Of a DNA stretch of 64,000 bases, positions 13,301 through 25,571 are shown one piece after another. The position numbers and the translations under genes are program-made. Position 1 is the first letter of the stretch. Every line of letters starts with the position of its first letter. Source of the DNA: Telmatactis stephensoni (taxonomy: Eukaryota; Cnidaria; Anthozoa; Actiniaria; Isophelliidae); NCBI GenBank assembly GCA_029948255.1, contig JALIZF010001866.1, forward strand, positions 1,017,010 to 1,081,009, read 5' to 3'. Under the pieces are notes generated by a model. It was given only the letters and a program-made list of their open reading frames with translations. It was not told the origin of the DNA and did no database searches.

Positions 13301-16300
13301 TTTGTATTTTTTTTTTGTATTAAAACAAAGATTGTCCCATTTCCATGGAGATGGTGCAAGAGTTTGAACATGTTAGGGTAGCATGAATGCTATTTCTTGA
13401 ACATATTATTTCAAAAGTGTTTACATAATTTATTCCCTACCAATAAGCTTATCTTTTTAAACTTCACTCACAACCACATTTATAGTTTCAATGTTTTTAA
13501 AACTTTAGTCCTAATGTGTGTTTTTATTTGTTTTATTTTGTTAGACCACAATGAACACCAAGAAGCAGATTATCCATCTAGTTATTATGAATGGAGAACT
13601 TTATACAAAATTTTTGTCAAAAAGCATGGTGGTATTATCTCCATGCAAAATTATGTACTTAAAAGATGCCTGAGAAACAGGCAAGCCTTAGAAGAACACT
13701 ACCAACTTTCTCTTCATTCATCACGGCAGCAAAAGTGGTACCAGTATTTGGAAGACAGAGAAATGGGGAATCACAAAGCTCTCAAAGCATTAACAGAACA
13801 CATGCGACCTACAACTCATAACTATATGCTGCACCAGGTATACATATACTGATGTTAACGACACCACTCCCAGAGTGATATATCTTCACTGTATTTGTAT
13901 TGTCTACCAGCTTTGTTAGCTCTCAAATCCTCCTTCATCACGCCTTCAACACTAATATTATGTAAAAATTTGTAACTTATGGTGGGAGTGTATACTATGG
14001 AGGCTGATAATACAGCTCATTGGCATCCATAAATGACCAAGGGCATTTGAATGTCCTACTGTTGAAAACAGGGTACAGCTGCAGATGGTTAGATTGATGT
14101 AGTGGCTACCTTATAGCCTAGCTATGCATTTAATCTACCATATAATAGATTATTAGCAAGATTTCATATAATATACTCTAGTTAGCAAGGAAACATTTAC
14201 TGTCTTTCTTCAAGGCATGCTATGCTTTATACATTTTTGAAATTGAATATATATTTGTATAGTTGTATTACTGGCTAGTTTAGGCATTTAATTTATCAAA
14301 TGTGACAGTTTATCAAGATCTTTTTCCAGTTAATTATAGTTAGCAAGGAAATATTTTCCCCATCATTCTTCAAAGCATACTATGCATAACTTTGTACAGT
14401 TTTCAAAGATAAATAGTATATTTTGTATGCTCTTATCTAGATCACTACAAAATACATCGATGGTAGGCTAAAAGGAGGCTTCAAAACTGTAAAAGCCTAT
14501 GCTGAATTTTGTGGCTATTTCAAAAATTGGTTGGATGCTAAAAGCATCAAGTTATGGCCACCAAGACAAGGAGAAATGGTTGCACAAGACTACCGCCACT
14601 GTCTGAAGTATGTCAACAGAGAGGTAAGATAACAGCAAGTTTAAACTGATAAGAACCTGCAGTGTCTACTTTTTAGACAAACTACCTTGAGAACGTTTCA
14701 ATGGTGGTATTATTATCTTTTTATAAAATCGGTGGTTGTGGATTTGGTCTAAAGTTTTCAGGCTCTCCTTTTTCAACATCTGAAAAATCTTCAACTAAAA
14801 GTTGCCAATCTAAACTGAAAATATGTCCTGTAGTCCCTGACGATGGACCAAAGATCTGAAAGCTGGGGTAAAAATGTTGTCACTCCCCAGTGTAAACCTC
14901 GCATACTTGTTTCAACTTTTCTGTAGTGTAGACTTCCTTGCAGACTTTATTATGCTTTTAAGCCCCGTAAAACGGAAAACCGATGTAGAGGGGGTGTGGC
15001 AAAGGGCTCACAGTCTGCTTCCTGGGAGACCATTTCGTGCTCAAGGAACCAAAGCTAAAGGAACTGCAGACAAAAATATGATTGCTTTATCTGATACACG
15101 CAAAAGCAACGTTTATTTTTGATTTCTTTGTAGTTGGCACCAATCGCAGAGGAGGTTGAGCTTACACTCACTCATTTCTTAAGCAAAGCGAAGCCTTACA
15201 TTGAACGACTGCACGAGGTGTGGCTGTGGCAAAACAAGAAAGATACGCCTTATAGAAAGGAGCACAGGCCTTCAGCTGTCGTAAGAGAGCATCGTTACTG
15301 CAAGTAAGTTCAGGTTTTATCCTTTTTATGAAAATGTTGTCAATTTAGATGGTCTGGAAAAACAATTACTCATAAAACAGTACGAGAGTATTCACTGATA
15401 GAACGTAAATGAACACAACAATACTGAAAGGAAGTTTTCAACTAGAAAGTTGAGTAAATCTTGGCTAAGTTGAAGGTTTTTTCCTTTTTCAACGATTTAT
15501 TTTTTCTTTCTTTCTTTCTTCTTTTTTTAATGTAAAAAGTATTATTTTTTGACCCCCAGTTTCCGAATGCATTTGCTTTCGATGCAGCAACGTGACTTCC
15601 ACGGGAAGTACGATCCATTTGTTGAATGCCACCCATTGATTAAATATGAAAGAGACCGTGACACAACGAATATCCCTCTTAAGAATGACGTTACAGTATA
15701 CCCACGTAGTCTTGTAGTCGAGTGAGTAACGAAGAGCCCAATGACTACTACACTCAGCGCACGTCACGCAATCACGTAATTGTTCTTCTTGTTGACAACC
15801 GCAATGGTGCGTTTTCTACCGTTGTTTGGCTGGTTATTTGTTTGACGCATAATTAGTCGTGATATCACAAAAGAATAATGTTCATTCATTATATTGGTTT
15901 AATATACATGGCTCTTGAGGCGATATTGGGCAGGATATTGTAAGCACACTTTGCTTAACTGCTTTTGTCTGTGCAAAGAGCCCTTGACTGTTGATATTGG
16001 CCGTAACAAGGTGTTACCGTCAGTGAGACTCGTTACTTTAGAAAATAATGAATAGGATGGAGTCTTGCGTGAGATAGCTCAAAACAAAATCTTCACACTA
16101 AATATTTTTAAAAAGTCGGAAATTTCTTTCGACGTTTCCGATTTCAGATCACGCAGGTGAAACCTACAAGATGAGAAAGAGAGATCAGTTTTTGCCTCCA
16201 GGCGTTTTTGCTGAGATATTTGTTTGGATTTTAAAATAAGAATCCGCTTCGGCTTTACTATCAAAATAAATGGACAAAAACGGAATATTTTGACTTTTCC

Positions 16301-18094
16301 TTTTCTAGTAAATGTTGCGAAACGTTTTATACATTAAGCGGTTATCCATCGCAGTATATAATACTGCTAACTATTCGTTTTGTGGGTTGTAGGCTTTCGC
16401 GATTGTGTTTACATCAGAATTGCTATCTTCAAGATAACTTTGTTGTATCAAAAAAAAGATGAAAAGAAAGATCGCGGCATGTCGACTCGCGTGAAATTAG
16501 AACAAGAAATAACAAAACGTAAAGACAAGTTGATATCAAGAAGTTTGTGTTCTCAGCGTTGCCATGACAATACATCGATCTGAGGAGCTAATCTCTTTGT
16601 TGCGAATTCACTTTTGTGCTATTCTATTTTTACAACAGGGAATTCCTCGAAAAGGGAAATTTGGAGTACTTCACGAAGCTCAAATTGTACTTCGAAAGAA
16701 AAGAGATTGTCGTGGCTTGGTTCAAAGAAAACAGCTGGATGCATCCACTTTTAGGAGACTATGTTGTAAGACCCCTACGACCGTCGTGTATATCGTCTAC
16801 AGAGCTCCCCAATGCTCACTATTCATCGGATTGCATTCAGAGTCTAGTAGAAAGGTAAGAACGGCGCCCTTATTCACACACGCTATTGGGTGCAATATTG
16901 TAGTATATATATTCACCCACGCTATTGGCTGCCGATATATATGAGTACAACCAGTGTGAAACCCTGGAGGATAAAGATTGCTGTTTGTCATTCCAGTCGT
17001 CATCTGCCATCACGGCCCAGAATAATGACTTCAAATTAACACTTGATGTTATCCAAGCGTTGCTGATAAAGGGATATTTGTTGGCTGCTAGTCAAAGGCA
17101 GGGCTGACAACTAGCGTGATAAACAATACGAACAGCCCCATCCATTTGGATATCGCTCTTATCATACGTGTTAGAAATCCATTGATTACAAAGCCCCCAT
17201 TCAGATTGTCACAGGGATGTCGTTTATGTTTTAAGAATGAGTTGAATATCTATTATATGTGACCTCCTGCAAAGTTTGATGGTTAGGAGCGCGAGCCAAT
17301 CTTTTGACTCATGTTGCCATGCAAAGAGTGAGATCTGTGTAGAAAAGCTTGTCTTTTGAAGAAGTCTTATCAAAGACACTTTGTTCATAGATGACAGGCG
17401 TTGTTCTTTTTATGGGCAAAAGACGTATGTTGGTCAGCTTTTTGTAATTTGATGTCATATTTGGCAATGCAGTACAATGTATTATCACCTACTGCGACTA
17501 CCTAGCTTTGTTCCGATCGTACTGGAAAACTATAGATATCGCCGCAAACCAAATTGAGTGTTTTCAGCGTTTTGTTTGGAGATTTTGTTGAAAGGCAGCG
17601 GATAGGAGTGGCATGTTTCTACAAAACCTACGGAAGCGCTGTTTTTGCTTAGCTCTAGTGTGTGATAGTTATTTCCTGGATTATGAAGGAACTTAGTCAG
17701 ATAACTCCATTAAATCATAGTTAAAAATCTAAAGAATTGAGTAGTTTAAAAAGTAAAAACACTTTTGTATTTCTAAGCAAGGTGAAATCTCTTTTCCCAT
17801 CATTGAATTAACTGTATCTCTATATTATTTCCTTGTAGGTTCTTAGAAACAGGACTTCGCTCCGACTTCAACAGAATCCGACGGAAACTCGCCGACATGG
17901 CAGGAATTCAGCTCCAAAATCTTGTAAGGAAATCTCGACAGCTACAAGAATCAATCCAACAAGATGTTATGAAAGAGGACTGTGTTTATGTTAGTGATTT
18001 CGAAGATCGAAGCTACATCAACAGTTTCTTTGGGAGCACCCTTGATACGTATAGCGATTTTGTAACTCGACGAGAAGTCGTGATATTAGACTAA
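10378..18094 (+). CDS. F-box protein with unrecognised C-terminal region (8 exons)
   Basis: Exons 10378-10692, 12836-13097, 13545-13837, 14441-14623, 15134-15303, 15560-15721, 16639-16854 and 17839-18094 join with GT-AG borders and matching phases to give 618 aa. The start is the first in-frame ATG (10378). Residues 1-57 are polar and Ser/Thr/Pro-rich. Residues 58-103 form an F-box: hydrophobic LTHLSEEVLVLILEYLDFRS, then a Leu-rich helix ending in LIWRHRCK. Such domains bind Skp1 in SCF ubiquitin ligases, with the rest of the protein choosing the substrate. The remaining 510 residues are rich in Tyr, Trp, Arg and Leu, look alpha-helical, and contain no WD40, LRR or Kelch repeats. I do not recognise the family. 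No frameshift or stop interrupts the joined frame, so the gene looks intact. It is followed at 22730 by a second, unrelated F-box gene. Confidence 0.85.
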
Positions 18095-19442
18095 TGGACC
18101 TCATACACAAGATAGTACTATATATTTTTGAAACATTGGACTAGTCTTCAAAACCTAAACACATTCCACTCCCTGTATAGAAGATTAGACTAGCAAATTC
18201 AAGCAAATTATTGGATTCTCAACTGGCAAAGCATTTAGACTTGGTTATGTAATTTTGTTTCAAAGTGCTTTCTTTTGACTCACTTTTTTTTAAAAACTTA
18301 TGTTTTCTTCAGGTGGTATCTGAGGTACATGTTCATTATTTATTTCTGGTGTATTTATTTCATATGTTATTTGATCAAAGGTAAATCTGTTTTCTAAGGT
18401 TTCCTGCGTTTTTACGTTCTTTTAGTTTTTCCTCAGACGTTTTGTATTTGCTTCGTTTTTATATGTTTAAAGTTTTACTAAGTCATTCCTAAGGAACATC
18501 TACTTTTAAAATGTATATATTTATGCTTTGCTTTAATTGCACGCTATCGACAAGACGCTCAAACCACATTCCATGGTTTGATGTCGACACTGGCTGGTTT
18601 TGAAGACACTCGGTTAAATATCAATTTCTCTTCGTGATCGAACAAAGAAACAAGACGATCAAATAGAACACACTAAAAGGTTTTCCATGAATTATTTTTG
18701 AATTCAAACCAGTATTTTGAAAATAGTATATAATATTTAACGTGGGCGATCAAGAATCTTGAAGTCTGCAAACAAAATATGTAAAAAATGCTAATTTATT
18801 CTAAAAAAAGTAAACTCAAAAGCTGAGAACAATTCATCGTTATTTTGTGGTGTATTGTGTAGTTTGTAGAAGAGAATACAGTAACTGAGGGTGCGTTACA
18901 TGGGCGGGGTCATTTCGTCACGGATCGGGTTTCAAAAAGACTTTGATATCTTAACGGCGCAGAGAAGACCGAGACTCGAATCAACGACTTATTGTCCAAG
19001 TTTCTCGATGTAAATGTCTCGCCCTAAAATCGTGAATAAAAGTCGTTCTATGGCTAGGCTCATTCCACAGCTGTCTGGATTTCATGGGCGGCGCACGAAA
19101 CCCAGACGGCTGGTGACCGAGCCCATCCCACGGCGAACTCGGCTCGACTTTTGTCACAGGTCCATTCCTAGCCCGGGTACGTTTGCATGGACGATTTCGT
19201 TCCGGAACTCGGCGAGACGTCTTTGTTCAGGCGGGGATGGTTAGTAGCGGGGGAGATGCGACAAAGTTCATGTAAATGCGATACGGCCGAGGGCAACAGT
19301 CAGTGGCTTTTGCTTGCGTTACGTTTCGTTAATTATCTGTGAAGAATCCTTTGTAACGATACTGAATGTGGACGGATATACATTTCGTCACAGGGTGCAT
19401 TTCAAACCATCGTTGGATAGTGATTTACTTTTACATGAGTTC

Positions 19443-19618
19443 TGATATAGAGGTTTTGCACCATCACGTGACGGCAGCCATGACAGGAGGTACAACAATA
19501 GAGGCTAGAATAATCTGGTTTACACGAGAAAGAGTTCAGTTCCCCTGGGGGAAAAGACTCTATTGTTGTGCCTCCTGTCATGACTGCCATCACGTGATGG
19601 TGCAAAGCCTCTATATCC
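19443..19618. mobile_element. Foldback MITE, 176 bp
   Basis: Near-perfect arms of about 57 bp: GATATAGAGGTTTTGCACCA from 19444 is matched inverted up to 19617. The arms include CATCACGTGA, TGACAGGAGG and TACAACAATAG blocks. The loop is about 55 bp. The arms are so alike that the insertion is probably recent, or the hairpin has been maintained. Confidence 0.8.
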
Positions 19619-21599
19619 GGTAATTCAACGCTGGATATGGTCTTTCGCTCGGGGATGAAACGAATTGAATTATCGATATATCTGGAACCCAGCTGGGTAA
19701 AGGCGTTTATAGTCAGTTATCACGTAACATGACCAGAAAACACGGCTGCGAGTTGCAGTTACATGTAGGTGGCACGAACTCATCTTCAGACGGAAAACCT
19801 GTCTGAAGTGAATCTGGCGAAGGATGAACAGTTACGGTTTAAAATTTATCCGTTTATTTTCCCGTCCAAACAGACGTAAAGTGGGGTGGGTTTTAAATTC
19901 ACATAAAACGCCGCAAATCATCGTCACGATGGGTTGGTTATTCGAGTTTCCCCGTCTTCTAATAGCGGAGCGCTAGCTCTTTTGTCGGCCTGCGAAAGTG
20001 GAACTCCACCCGTAGGCTTCCCGGCGGTATATGGGAAATCAACAAAGGGGAAAACAGGGAGAAAACCACGCTCGCAAAAAATTGTGGTACTGCGTGCCCA
20101 CTCGCTGCGTGCTCGTCCGCCTTTTTGCGCGGGCTAAAATGTCTGAAAAATATACGAACAATGCTTTTGCAGCGCCCTCATTCACTACCAGCACGAGCTC
20201 ATGCAAAACCGCGCTACGAGCGCAGCGCCCAAAATAACCAAGCGAGTCTTTAGTTTGTAGTTTAAATTTTGAACAAGAGGAAATAGAAGAAAAGTGCAGA
20301 TTAATCGTTCCAGATGTTTAAAAACAAACATAATAAACACTTAGCCATTCAACCAGGTACTTAAGCTTTCCTTATTTCTCATCCACTCTGAGTTTAAAGT
20401 ACTACTTCAAACTGATATCAGATAAAACTGAAATAATTTAAAGGCTCCACGTATACTATTAAATTACTATTTCTAGCGACTGCTAAATTTAGCGACTTTT
20501 CTAGTGGGTATGAATTAGCGTCTACCAAGAGAAAATGTAAGAGAGCGAATCCCTGTGTACCATGAGAACGAGAGACGGTCTATCAGTTAAACCAGGGTTT
20601 ATTTTAAGCAACCACTGACTGCTTTACTTTCGGCCATGTGATCCTTACATCAATAGTATATGTTGATGGATAAAACGCGGCAAACATCTATGCACCCACT
20701 AGCTAGTGGCTTCCCCCAGGGTTCGATCCCGGGGTACGCACGGGGGCAGGGCACGGGGCCAGGTCGGGGCATTTGTCGAGATTTTCTGTAAGTTTATTGC
20801 CGGCCCGAGTGGTTGGGGGAATACATCACTTTTGTTCACTGAGAATGTACCCAGTTTTTCACGCAAATTGATAATAAAGTGTAAAATATGCCAGTTTATT
20901 ATAATGCCTAGAACTGCAACCGAACGAACAAAAAAGCTGTTCTTGCAAATTCCTTCAACAGGGTTTTCCGATTTACCAACTTTGGCACTAAAAGTACCAA
21001 ACGATAGTACCAGCCGCTATTTGTCACAACTAGCTACATTTGCGATTATTGAAGAATTCTGTAAAAAGAGCAACATATGTCAAACAAGTTTAATAATGCA
21101 GAAAATGATTGTTATAAATCCGATTTAGAGTAGACAAAGCCTAAATTTTCTGATATGCGAAGTGTAAGTGTTACGCACCAGACTATTGCACGTTTATGTT
21201 GAGGATGGCGCAGAATTTGAAGACGAGGTGGATGTTGTACGAACCCCATACTATGACTACGTTCCTCAAGTCTTCAAAAGGAAGAAGGAAAAAGACAGAA
21301 ATATGGAAACATTTACTGCAAAGACCTAATAAGAGATACCAGCGATAACAAGCTAATGAACATTATTATTATGAACATAAAACTGGACGGCCGACATGCT
21401 TTTTGTTGGGCAAATTTCAGTTCTAGTTTGAGAACAAGATAATAAGCGATGGGCTCTTTTGATACCCTAATGATACCCTAACAGAGACAAGGAAATGCTA
21501 AAGCTCTAAACTTCAATTTTAATACCCTAAAAGATACCAAATCGCTGATTTTTACCCCTAAGAGAAACGACAAGCATACCCGATCCTTTTACAATGGAG

Positions 21600-21619
21600 T
21601 CCCCCCCCCCCCCCCCCCC
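21600..21619. repeat. C homopolymer in a GC-tract interspersed repeat
   Basis: An uninterrupted C run (about 18-19) followed by GGGCTC, within a repeat of roughly 21440-21760 that contains several 'ATACCCTAA' motifs. A similar G-run element lies at 24345-24490. The length of the run is prone to sequencing error. Confidence 0.6.
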
Positions 21620-22002
21620 GGGCTCATAGAAGGGTAGAGATTTTGCTGGAGAAACTCTCTGCACCATGATAAGGTTTGTTTCAGCATTTGAACCGCCGGA
21701 TGCCCCAGGGTCCCCGGGAATCGACCACTGGGGGAAGCCGCTGATAGACACATTAGTTTAGTGTTTTTCGGGGAGAAATGATTATTTTTAAGAATACCCA
21801 ACTGATATACTAATTTTAGCGAGAACAAAATTAGCTCAAATTTAGCGATTTTGAGGAACTCGCTAAAATTATGTTGTCGCTAAAAATAGCGGCCCTTAGG
21901 TAGTCTTGACTGTATATATTTATATAACTTTACCCAATGTTTAATTAAACACCTAGACCCCTGAGGTACCAAGAGCACTCAAGTGCACTCTAGCTCGCAA
22001 CA

Positions 22003-22492
22003 TACCTTATTCCACTTTATTTTCGCGGCACTTTAATTTCGCGATTTTCGCGATTCGAAAAAAAACGCGAAAATTTAGTGCCGCAAAATTTAAGTGACGC
22101 GAAAATTTGCATGCGCGAAAATTACGTGACTATGCACATATACACTAAACCCTTTTATTGAAATCAAAGGTGTTGTTTCAGGAGAGAAATCACTTCCACC
22201 AGTTGACCCATACCAGTCAATTTATTCATGAACCAACACCATATTTTAAAACACTTACATTTTCATTTAGTCAATCACACCGTTGTGTTACCCTGCTGAT
22301 ATAAACTCATGAATAAAACGAAATAATCGTACCTTAGCCTTGTTTATTATTGTACCTAATTGTATTATACAGTGATTTTTTGACCAAATCGCGAAAATAA
22401 AGTGTCTTAGTTTTAACATATTTTTGAAAATCGCGAAATTAAAGTGTCGCGAAATATTTTCATCAAAAACGAAAATAAAGTGGAATAAGGTA
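22003..22492. mobile_element. TA-flanked MITE with TTTCGCG subterminal repeats (pogo/Tigger-like)
   Basis: Terminal inverted repeats CCTTATTCCACTTTATTTTC at the left and the inverse at the right, both flanked by TA (22003-22004 and 22491-22492). Inside each end, several copies of TTTCGCG / CGCGAAA occur. No transposase remains. A related element with the same design lies at 41092-41565 and keeps a short acidic reading frame. Confidence 0.75.
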
Positions 22493-22729
22493 GTAAAATT
22501 TTGGGATTCCTGTGTTAATAGGGTCAAATGTCATCAGTCTCGTAGCTCGTACGTTCGCAAAACGTTTCACTCCGTGTGTGGTATTGTAGAATACTTAGAA
22601 TGAAATTGATCGATCGATGAATGAATGCAGTATTTCAGATATTTCATACACATGTAATATTTCAGATATTTCATACACATCAGTTTCTTTTAGTCGACGG
22701 GGTTTTTAAGTGTTTTCATGATATTAAAC

Positions 22730-25043
22730 ATGGCGACCACCACCAAAACTACGGACACCATTGCAGGAGCTGCTGCCACTGCTGCTTGGAGACGACAAAC
22801 TCACCAAGATTATGTTGCTTATTTACAAAGTCTTATATTGAAGTTTGTAGAAGAAAAACAATCAGACGAGCATGATATCCAAGTTGCTGTTAAAGGCGAT
22901 CCCTTTGTTAATTTACCTCTTGAAATCATCTTCCACGTTTTGTCATACTTAGAGCTTCAGGAACTTTGTGTTTCACGAAGAGTCTCTAAAACATACCAAA
23001 GAATCATCAACAGTTACTTAAAACATATTCAGAAGTTAAACTGTGTTCCCTATGAGTCCATTTTGACGCCAAATGGCTTGAAAAGTGTTGTCTATCATCT
23101 TCAAAATCTCAGAGAACTGAACCTTGACTTGTGTTGGTTTTGTGTTACAGAGGAAAACCTTTTCATTGTAGCAAATAATTGTCCAAAGCTTCGAACTCTC
23201 TATACTAGTAGATGCAAAGGAGTATCAAATGCTTTTCTTCAGTATCTTGCTTTGATGTGCAAAGACCTTGAAAATCTAAATCTTAGTAGTTGTTTTCAGG
23301 TAGTTTTTAAAGTCTAATAGTTTTGTTATCTTTAATATATTGTGAAAGGTGAATGAAAGGGATTTGTTTGGCTGGTAGTCTATTTCATATTCCAGGGCTC
23401 GGTTGTTCGAAGGGCGATTAGGGCTAATACTGGATTAAAATGAATGGTTTTCTTTAGAGTTAATCCTGGGTTAACACTAATCGAGTTTTGAACAACTGGC
23501 CCCAGAGGACAATACTAGAAACAGCCAATCTTCAAAAGGCTTTCTATAGAGTTCCTATTACAAATCTAAATTTATTGATTTCCCTCATCAAGAAGAACAA
23601 AATATTGTCCTACTAGATGCTTTAATATATTCTTCCTAAGAATTAAAGGTTGTTTCAGGGACTGTGGAGATGGGGAGGCTAGTGTAGAAAGTGGAGGCTA
23701 TAGCCCTCCCACCTAGTCAAATGTTCTGTTTGAAAACTTTTGACTGGGTAGTCTACTTTATTTTCAAATGCTGGTCCCCCACTTTTCAAGGTGCTCTGCA
23801 GTCCCTGTGTTTGATTTCTTTCAATTCTGGGCCCAGTTACTTGAATGCAGGTTAGCACTAGCCCTAAGGGGTGACAATATAGCAACCCTAAACCACACAT
23901 TTAAAAAAACCTGTCCCAACATTAACAAATCTGTGCTACAGATTTTCCAGCATCATGCTGATTTTCTTTCTTTTTCTTATGAAACTATTAAACTCAGTGG
24001 CATAAAAATTACATGCAACTGTCCCCTAGTAACTGATCCTACATAGTTTTTACTGTATTTGTAAAATCACTGTCTTCTATTTAATATTTTTGTGCAGATT
24101 TCGGATGAAGGACTAGTTCCAATTACTAAAAAGTGCCAAAATCTTAGAGATCTGTGTGTCAGCAGCAGTTATGGAGTGACTGATCTTACCGTGAACTCAC
24201 TGGCTAAAAACTGTGAACTTTTAGAAGATCTTGATGTTAGTTGGTGTTACAAAGTTACTGATGAAAGTCTGGGAAAATTTCTGTCTTTTAAAAGAAAATT
24301 AAAATTATTGAGACTTAGTGGTACACAGGTAGGTGTTTGGTATTGAGGACTCTTCCCCGGGGGGAGGGGTACTCCTTCCAATTTTGGGTAGGGACGTGCC
24401 GCTGAACCCTGACCCTGTTCCAGACCAAAATTTCCAAAATTGATACCCAGTTCCAGAGTAAATGCCTGCCTAATTTCATTGTTTCCGGCCAAGTTGAGGT
24501 GTCGTTAACCCCTTTCAGCCCAGCCTTTTAGACAAACTTTGTTAAACATACATCATTGTCATAACAACTTACTTATATCACTGTCTTGTCTAATAATTAG
24601 ACAAGAATGACAACGTGCTTGCATAACAAAAACCTGAAAGCCCTAGTTTGTTGTGACTTTGAAGTCATTCACTGTTCAATAATCAGAATTATTTTACTTA
24701 TCATTGAAATGCTTTGACTTCGAATGTAAAGGGTTTTTGAATATTGTTATGTTAATTAACATTTTTTCTTTCTTTTTCTTTTTTCTCCCTGACAAACCTC
24801 GACACCTACTACTCGGCAATCAGTCTGGCTTACCTTTTAGCTACCAGCAACATTGTACACCTACTACTCGGCAATCAGTCTGGCTTACCTTTTAGCTACC
24901 AGCAACATTGTACAGGGGGAGGGTTTTTGAATATTGTTTATATGTTTAAAAACATTTTTTTTTCTTTTATTATTTTTCAGGTTTCACTGGATATGATAGC
25001 AAGACTCAGTAAAGAGCATATCACAGTCAATTCCTCATTTTAA
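22730..25043 (+). CDS. F-box and leucine-rich-repeat protein (3 exons)
   Basis: Exons 22730-23299, 24098-24328 and 24981-25043 join in phase 0 with GT-AG borders, giving 287 aa. The ATG at 22730 (AACATGG) has a better context than the in-frame ATG at 22718, which would add four residues. Residues 57-100 are the F-box (DPFVNLPLEIIFHVLSYLEL...). From about residue 105 come FBXL-type cysteine-containing LRRs: LRELNLDLCW, LRTLYTSRCKGVS, LENLNLSSCFQIS, LRDLCVSSSYGVTD, LEDLDVSWCYKVTD and LKLLRLSGTQVS. Proteins of this type act as substrate receptors in SCF ubiquitin ligases. With about six repeats it is shorter than FBXL2/FBXL20 (eleven or more), so I assign no symbol. The last exon adds only 20 residues; an alternative 3' end is possible. 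Confidence 0.87.
23393..23504. mobile_element. Short foldback MITE in FBXL-like intron 1
   Basis: Arms GGGCTCGGTTGTTCGAAGGG (left) and the inverted GAGTTTTGAACAACTGGCCCC (right) continue into CGATTAG...CTAATCG and AATCCTGGGTTAA matches. A related sequence (TTGAACAACTGAACCCAGGA) occurs at 30202-30223 inside DTWD1. Confidence 0.65.
24345..24490. repeat. G-tract interspersed repeat
   Basis: A CCCCGGGGGGAGGGGTACTCC start followed by GACC/CCTGTTCCAGA and ACCCAGTTCCAGA motifs directly after FBXL-like exon 2. It resembles the C-tract repeat near 21600 in reverse. It is non-coding. Confidence 0.5.
24802..24912. repeat. Tandem duplication, 55 bp x 2
   Basis: Two virtually identical 55-bp copies running ACACCTACTACTCGGCAATC through CCAGCAACATTGTAC. 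The unit is a fragment of the foldback element seen at 27226-27325 in DTWD1. The identity implies recent duplication, or an assembly effect. Confidence 0.85.
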
Positions 25044-25223
25044 GAACTTTTCATTTTAAGAACTTTTCTTATCTTAAAATATTGAAAATATTGTAACAAT
25101 TCAACTAAGACATTTTAAATATGTATAGAAGAAACGAAAATGTGTTTTGCAGTAAAGGATAAAAAAACTTAAAAAATACAATCAGAAAGGTTAGAAATGG
25201 AAGTGGAATAAGCAAAGAAAAAT

Positions 25224-25232
25224 AAAAAAAAA
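25224..25232 (-). terminator. RNA polymerase III terminator of tRNA-Gln
   Basis: A run of nine T on the minus strand, 8 bp past the tRNA 3' end. Confidence 0.85.
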
Positions 25233-25240
25233 GTAGCTCG

Positions 25241-25312
25241 AGGTCCCACCGAGACTTGAACTCGGATCGCTGGATTCAAAGTCCAGAGTGCTAACCATTA
25301 CACCATGGGACC
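25241..25312 (-). tRNA. tRNA-Gln (anticodon UUG)
   Basis: The minus strand reads GGTCCCATGGTGTAATGGTT at the 5' end, an anticodon stem-loop CTGGACTTTGAATCCAG with anticodon TTG, a T-arm with GAGTTCAAGTCTCGG, and a 3' acceptor half GGGACC that pairs with the 5' GGTCCC. It is 72 nt and intronless. Nine T residues follow on the transcribed strand (25232-25224), a standard RNA polymerase III terminator. All arms pair, so it should be functional. It lies 259 bp upstream of DTWD1 and on the opposite strand. Confidence 0.95.
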
Positions 25313-25571
25313 GTTCGCTGAGGAGGAGGTGAAATTATTATAATTTAAATGTTTGTATATATGAAATAATAAACAAATATTATATCAAAGCATTCTCTTT
25401 TTTACGATGATGTTTCTTTATTCCGGTAGATACTAAATTGCTCATAATCAGTAAAAGACGACACATTCGATTGAACATTCGATCAGAAAGTCGCCAATAA
25501 GCACGCGCGGTTCAACAAAGTCGATGGAAACTGAGAACTAGCCTCGATTTCATACACGCAGAATTTTCAAG

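Larger units (their letters stand above)
18095..22729. other. Repeat-rich spacer between the two F-box genes
   Basis: No supported exon. Contents: 3' flank of the F-box gene; a foldback element at 19443-19618; a GC-richer block around 19010-19260 and 19930-20240 whose open frames resemble nothing known; GC-tract repeats around 21430-21760; short 'TTTAGCGA' motifs near 20470-20530 and 21815-21900 that may be transposon ends; and a pogo-like MITE at 22003-22492. Confidence 0.55.

Noticed and set aside
19014..19244. Basic 76-residue frame in GC-rich sequence
   Set aside because: Arg-rich composition typical of a random frame in GC-rich DNA; no motif, no splice context.
20700..20740. B-box-like GGTTCGATCCC suggesting a tRNA
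   Set aside because: No A box, anticodon arm or acceptor pairing can be found upstream; at most a tRNA-derived repeat scrap.
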